The notes under the pieces were generated by a model, which worked only from the letters and a program-made list of their open reading frames with translations, had not been told where the DNA came from and did no database searches. A DNA stretch of 64,000 nucleotides from UBA2137 sp050251555 (GTDB lineage Bacteria; Pseudomonadota; Alphaproteobacteria; Micavibrionales; Micavibrionaceae). Shown piece by piece: positions 50,452 through 58,766 of the stretch. Each line of letters begins with the position of its first letter. Position 1 is the stretch's first letter. Both the position numbers and the translations under genes were made by a program. The stretch spans positions 1 through 64,000 of the forward strand of contig JBFWMN010000003.1 in the NCBI GenBank assembly GCA_050251555.1. The letters run 5' to 3'.

Positions 50452-50865
50452 ATGACTAATGAGAGTCACTGGGCTTTTCGTTACATCGGGAAACCCTGGA
50501 TCGTCGCATCGGATGGGCCGTATGCATACGATTGCTGGGGATTGGTGGTGGCCGTGCAGCGCTACCTTTTTGGCCATGACCTGTCAGTCATTCCCGTTGC
50601 GGAAAACGACATGAAAAACCTGATCCGCACCATGCGCGATCATCCCGAACGGCAAAACTGGCACACGGTGGAAACGCCGAAAGAAGGCGATGTCGCGCTA
50701 CTGCGCCAGTCCCGCCACCCCATCCATGTCGGGGTTTGGCTGGATGTGGACGGCGGTGGCATTTTGCATGCCGTCCAGGGCGCTGGAGTCGTGTTTCAAA
50801 GCCTGAACAATCTGAACATGACAGGCTGGAAGATCGAGAATTATTACCGCCACATCGAGGGATAA
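50452..50865 (+). CDS. NlpC/P60-family tail peptidase
   Basis: A 137-residue cysteine peptidase. The catalytic Cys is in YAYDCWGLV, with His in HPIHVGVW and a further HAVQGAGVVF. It is the lambda gpK-like enzyme that opens peptidoglycan during entry. ATG 50452 is chosen for its site AAAGGAT. Ends 3 nt before the tip protein gene. Confidence 0.85.
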   Translation: MTNESHWAFRYIGKPWIVASDGPYAYDCWGLVVAVQRYLFGHDLSVIPVAENDMKNLIRTMRDHPERQNWHTVETPKEGDVALLRQSRHPIHVGVWLDVDGGGILHAVQGAGVVFQSLNNLNMTGWKIENYYRHIEG

Positions 50866-50868
50866 TCT

Positions 50869-53121
50869 ATGGCACAAGTCGCCATCCATCATAATCCGTT
50901 CCATCTGCACAAGAACGTCGATCTGTTTACGCCTCGTGTTGGCCAGACCATTCGCGGTTGGCTGGATGAGCGCGGTATTGCAGAATTTTCCAAGCCCACC
51001 ATCTGTATCGTGGATGGTGAGCCTGTCCTGCGCAAGGATTGGCCGCTAGTCATCGTGCAGAAGGAAACGGTCATCGCCTTTATCACCCTGCCACAAGGCG
51101 GCGGTGGTGGCGGGAAGATTTTCCGTGCCGTTTTGAGCATTGCCGTGATGGTGGCAGCTCCTTATGCAGGCGCAGCGCTGGGGGCAGCCATGGGCGTGAC
51201 AAGCACGGTGGGCATATCGCTGCTGACAGCGGGCGTGGCGCTGGCAGGCTCCGTGTTGGTAAACGCCTTGATTCCACCGCCATCTCCCAGTTCCGGCATC
51301 AGCTATAACCCGACCGCGCCCAGCCCGACTTATTCAATCCAGGCACAGGGTAACCAAGCGCGTCTGGGTGAACCGATCCCTGTTGTGTATGGCCGCCACA
51401 TCATTTATCCCGATTTCGGGGCTGCGCCATATTCGGAATTTGAAGGAAACGAACAATATCTCTACCAGCTCCACGTCATCGGCCAAGGCGAGTATGATAT
51501 CGAACAAATCTGCATTGAAGACACGCCGATCACCTCGTTCAAGGAGATCATTTACGAAATCATCCTGCCTGGCGGCGCAGTCACCATGCTGGACACGGAT
51601 GTGGTCACCGCCCCTGAAATCGCTGGGCAGGAATTGCTCTCTATCGCCGATGGCGGCGATTGGGTCGGCCCGTTTGTGGCCAATCCGACCGAAACCACGA
51701 CAGATCTGTTGGCGCTGGATGTGATCATGCCCAAGGGGCTGTATTACGCCAATGACAGCGGTGGTTTGAGCAGCCGCACCGTGTCGTGGGAAGTCCAGGC
51801 ACGCCTGATTGACGATGAGGGCAATGCGCTAGGCGCGTGGACAACGCTGGCCACAGAAACGCACACGGCAGCAACCAATACGGCTATTCGGAAGACTTAC
51901 AAATATCCGGTCGCGGCGGGGCGATATGAAGTTCAGGCCTTGCGCACCAATGCCAAGGATAATTCCGCCCGTGCTGGTAACGACATCAACTGGAGCGCCT
52001 TGAAATCGCATCTGGTCGGAGAGTCTGATTTCGGAAATATCACGATGCTGGCCATGAAGATGCGGGCCACCGACAACCTGTCTCAGCGTTCTTCCCGCAT
52101 GGTAAATTGCGTTGTGACCCGCAAGCTGAAGACCTGGCATCCCGATACAGGCTGGAGTGCTTTGCAGCCGACGCGCTCGGTTGCCTGGGCGATGGCCGAC
52201 ATTCTGACAGCCAATTACGGCGCAAAACTGGCCGATGCCCGTATCGATCTATCCGCGCTGGTGGCGCTGGACACCATTTGGACGGCACGCGGCGATACCT
52301 TTAACGGGGTATTCGACCGCAAACTGACCGTGTGGGACGCGTTGACGCAAGTGGCGCGGTGTGGTCGTGCCATCCCTTTCCTGCAGGGTGGTCTGGTGCG
52401 GTTTGTGCGGGATGAGCCGCGCACGCTTCCAGTGGCCATGTTTTCGCCGCGCAATATCGTCAAAGGCAGCTTCAAGATCGATTTTGTAATGCCTGGTGAT
52501 GACACCGCCGACAGCGTCAAGGTCGAGTTTTTCAACCAGAAGACATGGAAACAGGATGAAATCATTGCCAGCCTGCCGGACAGTGCTGGAGAACAGCCCG
52601 CAAGTGTATCACTGTTTGGATGCACCGATAAAAATCACGCCCTACGCGAGGGTATGTATATGGCGGCGGCCAACCGCTATCGGCGGCGTATTGTGTCATT
52701 CCGCACCGAACTTGAGGGGATGATCCCAACCTATGGCGACCTGATTGCCATTTCCCATGACATGCCGCGCTGGGGAGAAGCTGGAGACATTTTGGCTTAT
52801 AACGCCCCCGTGCTGTCCCTGTCCGAACCTGTGACCTTTGGCGATGCTGGAACGCATTATGTGGTGCTGCGCCGGAAGGATGGCTCTTTAAGCGGCCCGT
52901 GGATGGTTTCTGCGGGGGGAAACGCCTACCAGCTCCAGCTTTTGGAGGAAATCGATTTTACGCCCTACACAGGCACAGAAGAAGAGCGCACACATTTTTC
53001 GTTCGGCGTCGGTGAGCATTGGGGCGTGCTGGCGCGGGTTCTGGCCGTGCGCCCGCGCGGGGAAATCATTGAAATATCGGCGGTGGTAGAAAACCCACTC
53101 GTCCATACCGCTGACCAATAA
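50869..53121 (+). CDS. Tail tip / host-specificity protein (gpJ, TipJ family)
   Basis: A 750-residue tip protein. A hydrophobic Ala/Gly-rich region (FRAVLSIAVMVAAPYAGAALGAAMG) around 85-125 is followed by the characteristic PSPTYSIQAQGNQARLGEPIPVVYGRH and a long beta-rich body with tail-tip repeats (GDTFNGVFDRKLTVWDALTQVARCGR). It closes the tail and fixes host range together with the RCC1 protein. Confidence 0.88.
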   Translation: MAQVAIHHNPFHLHKNVDLFTPRVGQTIRGWLDERGIAEFSKPTICIVDGEPVLRKDWPLVIVQKETVIAFITLPQGGGGGGKIFRAVLSIAVMVAAPYAGAALGAAMGVTSTVGISLLTAGVALAGSVLVNALIPPPSPSSGISYNPTAPSPTYSIQAQGNQARLGEPIPVVYGRHIIYPDFGAAPYSEFEGNEQYLYQLHVIGQGEYDIEQICIEDTPITSFKEIIYEIILPGGAVTMLDTDVVTAPEIAGQELLSIADGGDWVGPFVANPTETTTDLLALDVIMPKGLYYANDSGGLSSRTVSWEVQARLIDDEGNALGAWTTLATETHTAATNTAIRKTYKYPVAAGRYEVQALRTNAKDNSARAGNDINWSALKSHLVGESDFGNITMLAMKMRATDNLSQRSSRMVNCVVTRKLKTWHPDTGWSALQPTRSVAWAMADILTANYGAKLADARIDLSALVALDTIWTARGDTFNGVFDRKLTVWDALTQVARCGRAIPFLQGGLVRFVRDEPRTLPVAMFSPRNIVKGSFKIDFVMPGDDTADSVKVEFFNQKTWKQDEIIASLPDSAGEQPASVSLFGCTDKNHALREGMYMAAANRYRRRIVSFRTELEGMIPTYGDLIAISHDMPRWGEAGDILAYNAPVLSLSEPVTFGDAGTHYVVLRRKDGSLSGPWMVSAGGNAYQLQLLEEIDFTPYTGTEEERTHFSFGVGEHWGVLARVLAVRPRGEIIEISAVVENPLVHTADQ

Positions 53122-53140
53122 AAGTAAAAGGAGAAAAGTG

Positions 53141-53434
53141 ATGTCTGCTGCAAAACCGCCGCAGCGGGAGGACATGATTGTCATACCGCGTAGTGAATTT
53201 GAAACGCTGCTGGAGCAAGCCGCATGTCGAGGTGCGAGAAAAGCCCTGAAGGAAGTCGGCCTTGCTGACGAGGATGCCGCCAACGATATCCGCACACTTC
53301 GTGATTTAGCTGGCTCTATCAAAGTCATGCAACGGACATTTCTGCAAACGCTGGTGCGCTGGGTAACGGTCGGGCTTTTGGCCTTGCTGGTGGCAGGCGT
53401 TGCCGCCAAGGGAGGGATTGTCTTCCACCGCTAG
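53141..53434 (+). CDS. DUF6127 family membrane protein
   Basis: A 97-residue protein with QREDMIVIPRSEFETLLEQAACRGARKALKEVG and a C-terminal membrane segment (WVTVGLLALLVAGVAA). DUF6127-type genes lie between the tip gene and the lysis cassette in related phages. ATG 53141 is preferred over GTG 53138 for spacing from AAAGGAG. Possibly lysis or superinfection related. Not established. Confidence 0.72.
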   Translation: MSAAKPPQREDMIVIPRSEFETLLEQAACRGARKALKEVGLADEDAANDIRTLRDLAGSIKVMQRTFLQTLVRWVTVGLLALLVAGVAAKGGIVFHR

Positions 53435-53459
53435 ACAAACTTACAGACACGCTTTTTAC

Positions 53460-53485
53460 GCCGCCCCGCAACAGGCGGCTTTTTT
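53460..53485 (+). terminator. Terminator between tail and lysis genes
   Basis: Stem GCCGCC / GGCGGC with an 8-nt loop, then six T residues. It lies in the gap between the DUF6127 gene and the muramidase gene. Confidence 0.75.
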
Positions 53486-53508
53486 CATTTCAACAAAGGA
53501 GAGAAACC

Positions 53509-54168
53509 ATGACCACGAAACAGCCGCGCGGTATCCGCAATAACAACCCAGGCAATATACGGCGTAATAATGATCCTTGGCAGGGTCTTTCCAAAGAACA
53601 GAACGACCGTGAATTCTTCAGGTTCCAATCTGCCGTCTATGGTATCCGCGCTCTGGCACGGCTGCTGATTACCTATCAGGATAAGTATGGCCTTTGCACC
53701 ATCGAGGGGATTATCACGCGCTGGGCGCCGGCCATTGAGAATAATACCGCCTCATATATTCAAGCGGTGGCACGGAACACGGGGTTTTCTGCGCTCCAAA
53801 CGCTGGACATGCATCGCTTCGAACATCTGAAGCCGGTGGTGGAAGCCATCATTCAGCATGAGAATGGCCAACAACCGTACAGCGACGCTGAAATCACCAA
53901 GGCGCTGGTATTGGCTGGGGTGGAGCCGAAACAGCAAAGCCTGCAGGCATCCCGCACCGTTAAAGGTGGTCAGGCCGCCACGGTAGGCACGTTAGGCGCT
54001 GGAACCATCGAAGCTCTGCAGGAAACGCTGGAGCCTGCGACGACGACGTTGATGGCCATTGCACCTTATCTGGATATGGCTAAATGGGCGTTGCTGATCA
54101 TTACACTAGTCGGTATTGGCGTGATGCTGTGGGCGCGGATCGATGACCACCGGAAAGGTCTGCGCTGA
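53509..54168 (+). CDS. Lysozyme-like muramidase with C-terminal membrane segment
   Basis: A 219-residue protein. The N-terminal GIRNNNPGNIRRNNDPWQG and FQSAVYGIRALARLLITYQDK are typical of phage virion/structural lysozyme-like domains. A linker leads to a hydrophobic segment near the C-terminus (WALLIITLVGIGVMLW), followed by a basic tail. It is probably the endolysin. The C-terminal anchor is unusual for that role. The spanin genes follow directly. Confidence 0.78.
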   Translation: MTTKQPRGIRNNNPGNIRRNNDPWQGLSKEQNDREFFRFQSAVYGIRALARLLITYQDKYGLCTIEGIITRWAPAIENNTASYIQAVARNTGFSALQTLDMHRFEHLKPVVEAIIQHENGQQPYSDAEITKALVLAGVEPKQQSLQASRTVKGGQAATVGTLGAGTIEALQETLEPATTTLMAIAPYLDMAKWALLIITLVGIGVMLWARIDDHRKGLR

Positions 54169-54407
54169 TGGCCGCTATTTTGAAAAGCTGGCTATCCAAT
54201 CATGTGTTGCGCCTGCTTGGATGGGTCGCGGTAGGACTTTCGGTTTTGACCGTCCTGCTTGGCGCACGCCAGGCAGGACGCAATGCCGAACGCAACGATC
54301 AACTCAAGAAAATCATAGAGGTAAAAGATGCGCAACTTCGTGCTACACTGGACGCTCCCCGTAATCGCGGTGAGCTTGTTGACCGCCTGCGCAGGGGCAA
54401 ATTCTAA
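54168..54407 (+). CDS. i-spanin (Rz-like)
   Basis: A 79-residue inner-membrane spanin candidate. The N-terminal transmembrane segment (LGWVAVGLSVLTVLLGA) precedes a charged helix (RNDQLKKIIEVKDAQLRAT). Its gene contains, in another frame, the o-spanin start, as in lambda Rz/Rz1. It begins one base within the muramidase stop. Confidence 0.75.
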   Translation: MAAILKSWLSNHVLRLLGWVAVGLSVLTVLLGARQAGRNAERNDQLKKIIEVKDAQLRATLDAPRNRGELVDRLRRGKF

Positions 54408-54564
54408 CCCTGCCACAGCTTGCCCACCGATAAAAGAATACAGCCGCGAGTTTCAAACCAAGCTGGCTGATGAGATTGAGGCGGCAGCATCCAATGCGGC
54501 TTTTCCAGTCGCGGTACAGGATTATGCTTTGCTAAGGATTCAAATTCGGAATGGTTGCCTTTAG
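54328..54564 (+). CDS. o-spanin (Rz1-like lipoprotein)
   Basis: A 78-residue lipoprotein with lipobox LLTAC near residue 21 (VIAVSLLTACAG), overlapping the Rz-like gene by 80 nt in a different frame. It would tether to the outer membrane and fuse membranes at lysis with the i-spanin. Its stop overlaps the convergent trlF stop. Confidence 0.78.
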   Translation: MRNFVLHWTLPVIAVSLLTACAGANSNPATACPPIKEYSREFQTKLADEIEAAASNAAFPVAVQDYALLRIQIRNGCL

Positions 54565-57500
54565 TTGTAATATTTTGCCCCGCGATTATCAAAAGCTGGG
54601 CGCGTTCCTTCTAGCACATCAACCAGGTAATTGTTTGTCTGCGGTGCTTCAATGGCCCCCAGAGTGTAGATAACCTTATTTTTGTTGGCACGATCAATGT
54701 TAGAATGAATAATCTGCTCAGCATCACAGACAACCGCGATGTTGGGGCTGTGGGTTACCATGATAATTTGTCGGCGCTTTTTAACCTCTTTGATGACGGG
54801 GATAAGTAGGCGATAAACTGTCTGACTGTCCAAGTTTTCTTCAGGTTGATCAACGATAATAGGTTTGTTGCTCTTGTCGACCAACAGGTAGAATACCAGC
54901 AACAAAGTCCCGCGCTCGCCAGGGGAAAGGTGGCTCAGGTCTTTGCCATCAAGCTTGAGAGAGTATTCCGGTTTCAGATACTCGAGTGACCACAGGTAAT
55001 CATAAAGGTTTCTCACCTCGATATGTTTGCGTAGCTGTGACTCAATGGTCATTTTTCCATTCTGTGCAGTGCGCTTATCATGCCTCAAGTAATCCGTGAT
55101 TTTTTCAACAAAACCAAGGGCCTCATCTTCTTTATTGAAATCAAAATCATCTTGAATTTCTTCAAGAACCTGAGCGCCTTTTTCTTTATTGCAGAAAGAA
55201 CCAGCAACCCCTTGTGAAATGTATTTATCAAAGAATTCGCGTTGCAAATCTCGCTCAATAATACTGCTGTCAAACGTGAGCTTAAATCCTTCCTTGATAA
55301 TAATGCTTCCCTCAATCAACTCCTGAACAGCTTTAAACAGCTCCACGTACACATTCTTAATGGCATTGATAGCTTTATAAATCTTTTTGGAAACTTCTTT
55401 TCTTTGAACTTCCAATCTTTCAATCTCAACTGGAACCTGTTCTTGGACAAATTTAATCTGTGCATGGAAATAATTAATCGTATCAGGCTCAGGCTTTTCT
55501 TGATTCCCTTCGATGGTTTTCTTTCCTTGTTCCCAATTTTGCAGAGCCTGCGTATATGCCTGATACAGCTTATTGGGCGCATCAAGCTTATCCTGATGGG
55601 TCTTAATTCGAGCCAGAATATCATATTTCTTAATAATGAGGCTGCTCTCGCCTGTTTCAGCAAGGGCGCTGTCCACTATGGCTTTCTCGGTCGCCAGGGC
55701 GGCCTGTTTATCCGTTAGGCTAGTTTTATCAACGGATAAGGAGATGATCTTGGATATATCAAGCCCCAATTTGTTCACGTCCAAGGCGGTGTCATTTATC
55801 AAACGGTCATATTCAGATTTGAAATTATCGAATTTTCCTTGCAGTTTTTGGGCAGTCGCGGCCTGATCAGCCAAGGTTTTTTGTCTGGCTTGTTGCTCTG
55901 TGATCTGCGCTTCTGCAGCGGCAAGTTTTTTGCGCTCTTCTTCAAGCTGATCTTGAATGGCCTGATTAGCAGCCTTCTGTTCATCCGTTATACTGCTGGG
56001 CTGCTCAACCACATGAGGCTTGTTAGCAATATGTGCTTCCAACTCCTTTTGTTTCAGTTTTAAACTGGATTGCAGCTGGGCAAGATGCTCAGGGGTTGTT
56101 TTGGTTTCGAACTTACAAATATCGATATTGATACGCTCAATCTCCTGACGGAATTGAGTTACCTGCGCCCTCAGCTCTTCGGTTTTATATTCGATGAGGT
56201 CGTCTAGGGTTTCTTTCCCCAACTTATCTGCGTCAGGAATGTGAGAAAAAATCACCTTTCGCAGTTCGCTTTGGAATTCGCTTCTCTCTCCTGGTATGGA
56301 TTCCGTGCAGACCTTTTCCAGGTAAGATTGCGGAATGTATTTTACCAGCTCAACGCTATTCGGGTCTGGCTTGTTATTAAGGGCTATTGTGGTAGTTGTG
56401 CCATCGGCCCAGCTAGATACAACCTTATAATTCTTTGCGATCCTGCCATTCTTCTCACAAAATCTGTCTTTTGTAAGGAAAGAAAAATGCGCTGGATCGC
56501 AATGGGCATTACCTGCCAGTGCTAGAATATCCGCCAGAGCGCTTTTCCCGCTTCCCTTATTTCCAATGATGGAAACCATGTCAGAGTTTAAGGGAACCTC
56601 ACAGTCAAACCACTCATCATCAATGTCTGCCGTGGCCGTTTTTTGAATTTTGACGCTAGATAGATAACGCGTACTATTGTTTTGAACCTCTTCCATTTTA
56701 GGGGGGACGCGCCCAATAAAAACGCGGTCTTCCGGTTCATTGATTATCTGACGCAAACCGTTAAATGTCGGATCGGCTTTAATCCAACAGTATTTGTTTG
56801 TAGGTTGAGAATTCTCATCTTTTAGCTTGCCTAGCTCATCATTTACATTATGAGAGTCACTGCCCTTAATACAGGGCTTTTTCTTTCCAAACCATTCTTT
56901 GAATTGTTGTGACGTAAATTTTTTGTGCTGCCAGAGAAAGAAATCAGACTGCGCTTTATTCGACGATCCCAATATATCTGCGTCACGAATAAGCCCCTGC
57001 TTAAACCAAGCATCATTATTTGGGTCAATATTATCAATCCCGCCATATTCGTCGTATGGTATCCAGATAATGAATTTATCCTTGAAGTTTCCATCCTGAC
57101 GAAGTTTGTTGCATACGTCATTAAAATCGACTTGAACATTTTCAAGGAGATGTTTTTTGTCGTTATATTTGCTGGATATTGTAGCGCCGTTGACGCTTAG
57201 ACCTTTGATAAAATTCTCAACGTCTGCAGCAACTGAAGGGTCAAATATAACATGAAAATTTATCCGAACGCCCGACTTACCATCTTTATTCAATAAGACA
57301 TTGTTCATGCGACATTCTACAACCGGAAACAGGGTCTTTGTGCGCAGTTTTTCTAACGCTTCACGATAAGGTTTATTTCCCTCGGTTTCAGAAACAGGAT
57401 CGTTCAGCCTGCGTATAATTTCCATGTATCCAGCAACAGAAAAGTAATCATTGATGCCAATGACATCGCAGTCAGCATTGCCAAGCTGAATAATAAATTG

Positions 57501-57599
57501 CTGCCAGTCTCCAGCGAAACCTTGAGACTCAGGGGTGTGAACGTGCAAATCCCATCTGCGCCATTCTGATCCACGAGGCCATTCTTTTACAATGCTCAT
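54561..57599 (-). CDS. TrlF-type protein: PHP-like domain plus ABC/SMC-type ATPase
   Basis: A 1012-residue protein. The N-terminal PHP-like phosphoesterase has His19/His21 in DLHVHTPES and GSDSH at 246-250. The ATPase has Walker A GNKGSGKSALAD (about 345-357), a long coiled coil (about 490-780), signature LSPGERG (891-897), Walker B IIVDQPEENLDSQ and the H-loop VTHSPN. A metal-dependent phosphoesterase coupled to a DNA-sensing ATPase fits a nuclease effector. ATG 57599 follows GGGGAGAT. It is the last gene of the defence operon and meets the phage lysis genes tail to tail. TrlF naming is by family recognition. Confidence 0.85.
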   Translation of the reverse strand: MSIVKEWPRGSEWRRWDLHVHTPESQGFAGDWQQFIIQLGNADCDVIGINDYFSVAGYMEIIRRLNDPVSETEGNKPYREALEKLRTKTLFPVVECRMNNVLLNKDGKSGVRINFHVIFDPSVAADVENFIKGLSVNGATISSKYNDKKHLLENVQVDFNDVCNKLRQDGNFKDKFIIWIPYDEYGGIDNIDPNNDAWFKQGLIRDADILGSSNKAQSDFFLWQHKKFTSQQFKEWFGKKKPCIKGSDSHNVNDELGKLKDENSQPTNKYCWIKADPTFNGLRQIINEPEDRVFIGRVPPKMEEVQNNSTRYLSSVKIQKTATADIDDEWFDCEVPLNSDMVSIIGNKGSGKSALADILALAGNAHCDPAHFSFLTKDRFCEKNGRIAKNYKVVSSWADGTTTTIALNNKPDPNSVELVKYIPQSYLEKVCTESIPGERSEFQSELRKVIFSHIPDADKLGKETLDDLIEYKTEELRAQVTQFRQEIERINIDICKFETKTTPEHLAQLQSSLKLKQKELEAHIANKPHVVEQPSSITDEQKAANQAIQDQLEEERKKLAAAEAQITEQQARQKTLADQAATAQKLQGKFDNFKSEYDRLINDTALDVNKLGLDISKIISLSVDKTSLTDKQAALATEKAIVDSALAETGESSLIIKKYDILARIKTHQDKLDAPNKLYQAYTQALQNWEQGKKTIEGNQEKPEPDTINYFHAQIKFVQEQVPVEIERLEVQRKEVSKKIYKAINAIKNVYVELFKAVQELIEGSIIIKEGFKLTFDSSIIERDLQREFFDKYISQGVAGSFCNKEKGAQVLEEIQDDFDFNKEDEALGFVEKITDYLRHDKRTAQNGKMTIESQLRKHIEVRNLYDYLWSLEYLKPEYSLKLDGKDLSHLSPGERGTLLLVFYLLVDKSNKPIIVDQPEENLDSQTVYRLLIPVIKEVKKRRQIIMVTHSPNIAVVCDAEQIIHSNIDRANKNKVIYTLGAIEAPQTNNYLVDVLEGTRPAFDNRGAKYYN

Positions 57600-57600
57600 C

Positions 57601-58764
57601 TTATCTCCCCACGATCTCTTGTTTTTCAGGATCGTATCTGTAATCGACAATCTCACCGCTCATAAGAAAGTGGATTGCCTGTTCAATAATCTCTAACGGC
57701 GCGATAAACCATTCGCGCGGCACATATCGTTTTCCTGCCGCATCAAACACATCCACGTCTAGGCATGCCGAACCGAAGAATGTATGCAGCAAAAGCTCCA
57801 GTTTCTGAGGGTTCATATTGTAGCATCGGAAAGCGGTCACGATAGATACGGCGGCCATGAGGTATGTCGGCTCTATTGCGGCGCTTTTGATGCGTTCTTC
57901 CACCGGCACGCGCGAGAAGCCAATTTTGTATAGGTTGTGGATCGATTGAATTTCCGGTCTGGGGCTTTGAGATTTCAGAACGTAGATATATCCTGTTTCC
58001 GTATCGTCGCCGGTGACATTGCTAAAACCATCCAAGAGGCGTTCTTCATGTTCCGTGACACGGCGGCCATCTTTATATAACTCTGCCGCCAAGGAGCGTA
58101 AAAGCATATCGCCCTCAGTACCGTTTTCAAAAATACAGCGCAGGCGAGCATTTACGCGCCCGTCAACAACCTCGGACTCTCCCACCTCAGCAATATATAA
58201 AAGAATCCCTTTCAGAACGAAAAAATTACCTTTTTCGATCTGATATCCTTTTGAGAAAGGCCACAGCTTTCTTTTGTCGCTGACCAAATCCGCATGGCAT
58301 TGCCTGAATTTATCTTCAAAATTACTGAAATCAGGACACGGTTTTCTTCGAGCAATATAATCCGGCATGTTCGTTTCTTTTTGTACATTCGGCACATGGC
58401 GGATGGTAAAGATGCTTTCTGCCTCGTTATCAAGGATTCCAATATCATCGTCTGCGAAGATATCCGCGATAGAGGTAATCTCTTTCACTTCCGTTGGTAA
58501 AAGCTCATGCTCATCAAGATCGGACAATGCCTGGATTTTTTCTTTATTCTCACGGATAGCTTTCAAGCGGGAATATAGCTGATGTTCCTGCACACCATTT
58601 CCTGGTTTTGGTTCGCGGCCATTCTCATTAACAAATTGATTGATTTCGTGGAAAGAGGCCACCAACCGCTCATCTGCGCTGGCAGCAGCAGAGGCTTTGG
58701 GCTTTACCTTCAGCAGACCCAAATCATCTTCAGCAATCAATTTGAGGAGTTCTTCACGATCCAA
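57601..58764 (-). CDS. GIY-YIG-type nuclease family protein (T5orf172-like)
   Basis: A 387-residue protein. The C-terminal third is a GIY-YIG/T5orf172-like domain: GYIYVLKS, then LYKIGFSRVPVEERI with the conserved Arg. The N-terminal part has no known domain. It contains repeated DDLGLL / DDDIGIL-like motifs and a helical region. It has one base of spacing from the trlF gene start and 2 nt from the helicase gene, so it is translationally coupled. It is the probable nuclease of the system, or a DNA-end recogniser. Confidence 0.82.
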   Translation of the reverse strand: MDREELLKLIAEDDLGLLKVKPKASAAASADERLVASFHEINQFVNENGREPKPGNGVQEHQLYSRLKAIRENKEKIQALSDLDEHELLPTEVKEITSIADIFADDDIGILDNEAESIFTIRHVPNVQKETNMPDYIARRKPCPDFSNFEDKFRQCHADLVSDKRKLWPFSKGYQIEKGNFFVLKGILLYIAEVGESEVVDGRVNARLRCIFENGTEGDMLLRSLAAELYKDGRRVTEHEERLLDGFSNVTGDDTETGYIYVLKSQSPRPEIQSIHNLYKIGFSRVPVEERIKSAAIEPTYLMAAVSIVTAFRCYNMNPQKLELLLHTFFGSACLDVDVFDAAGKRYVPREWFIAPLEIIEQAIHFLMSGEIVDYRYDPEKQEIVGR

Positions 58765-58766
58765 GG

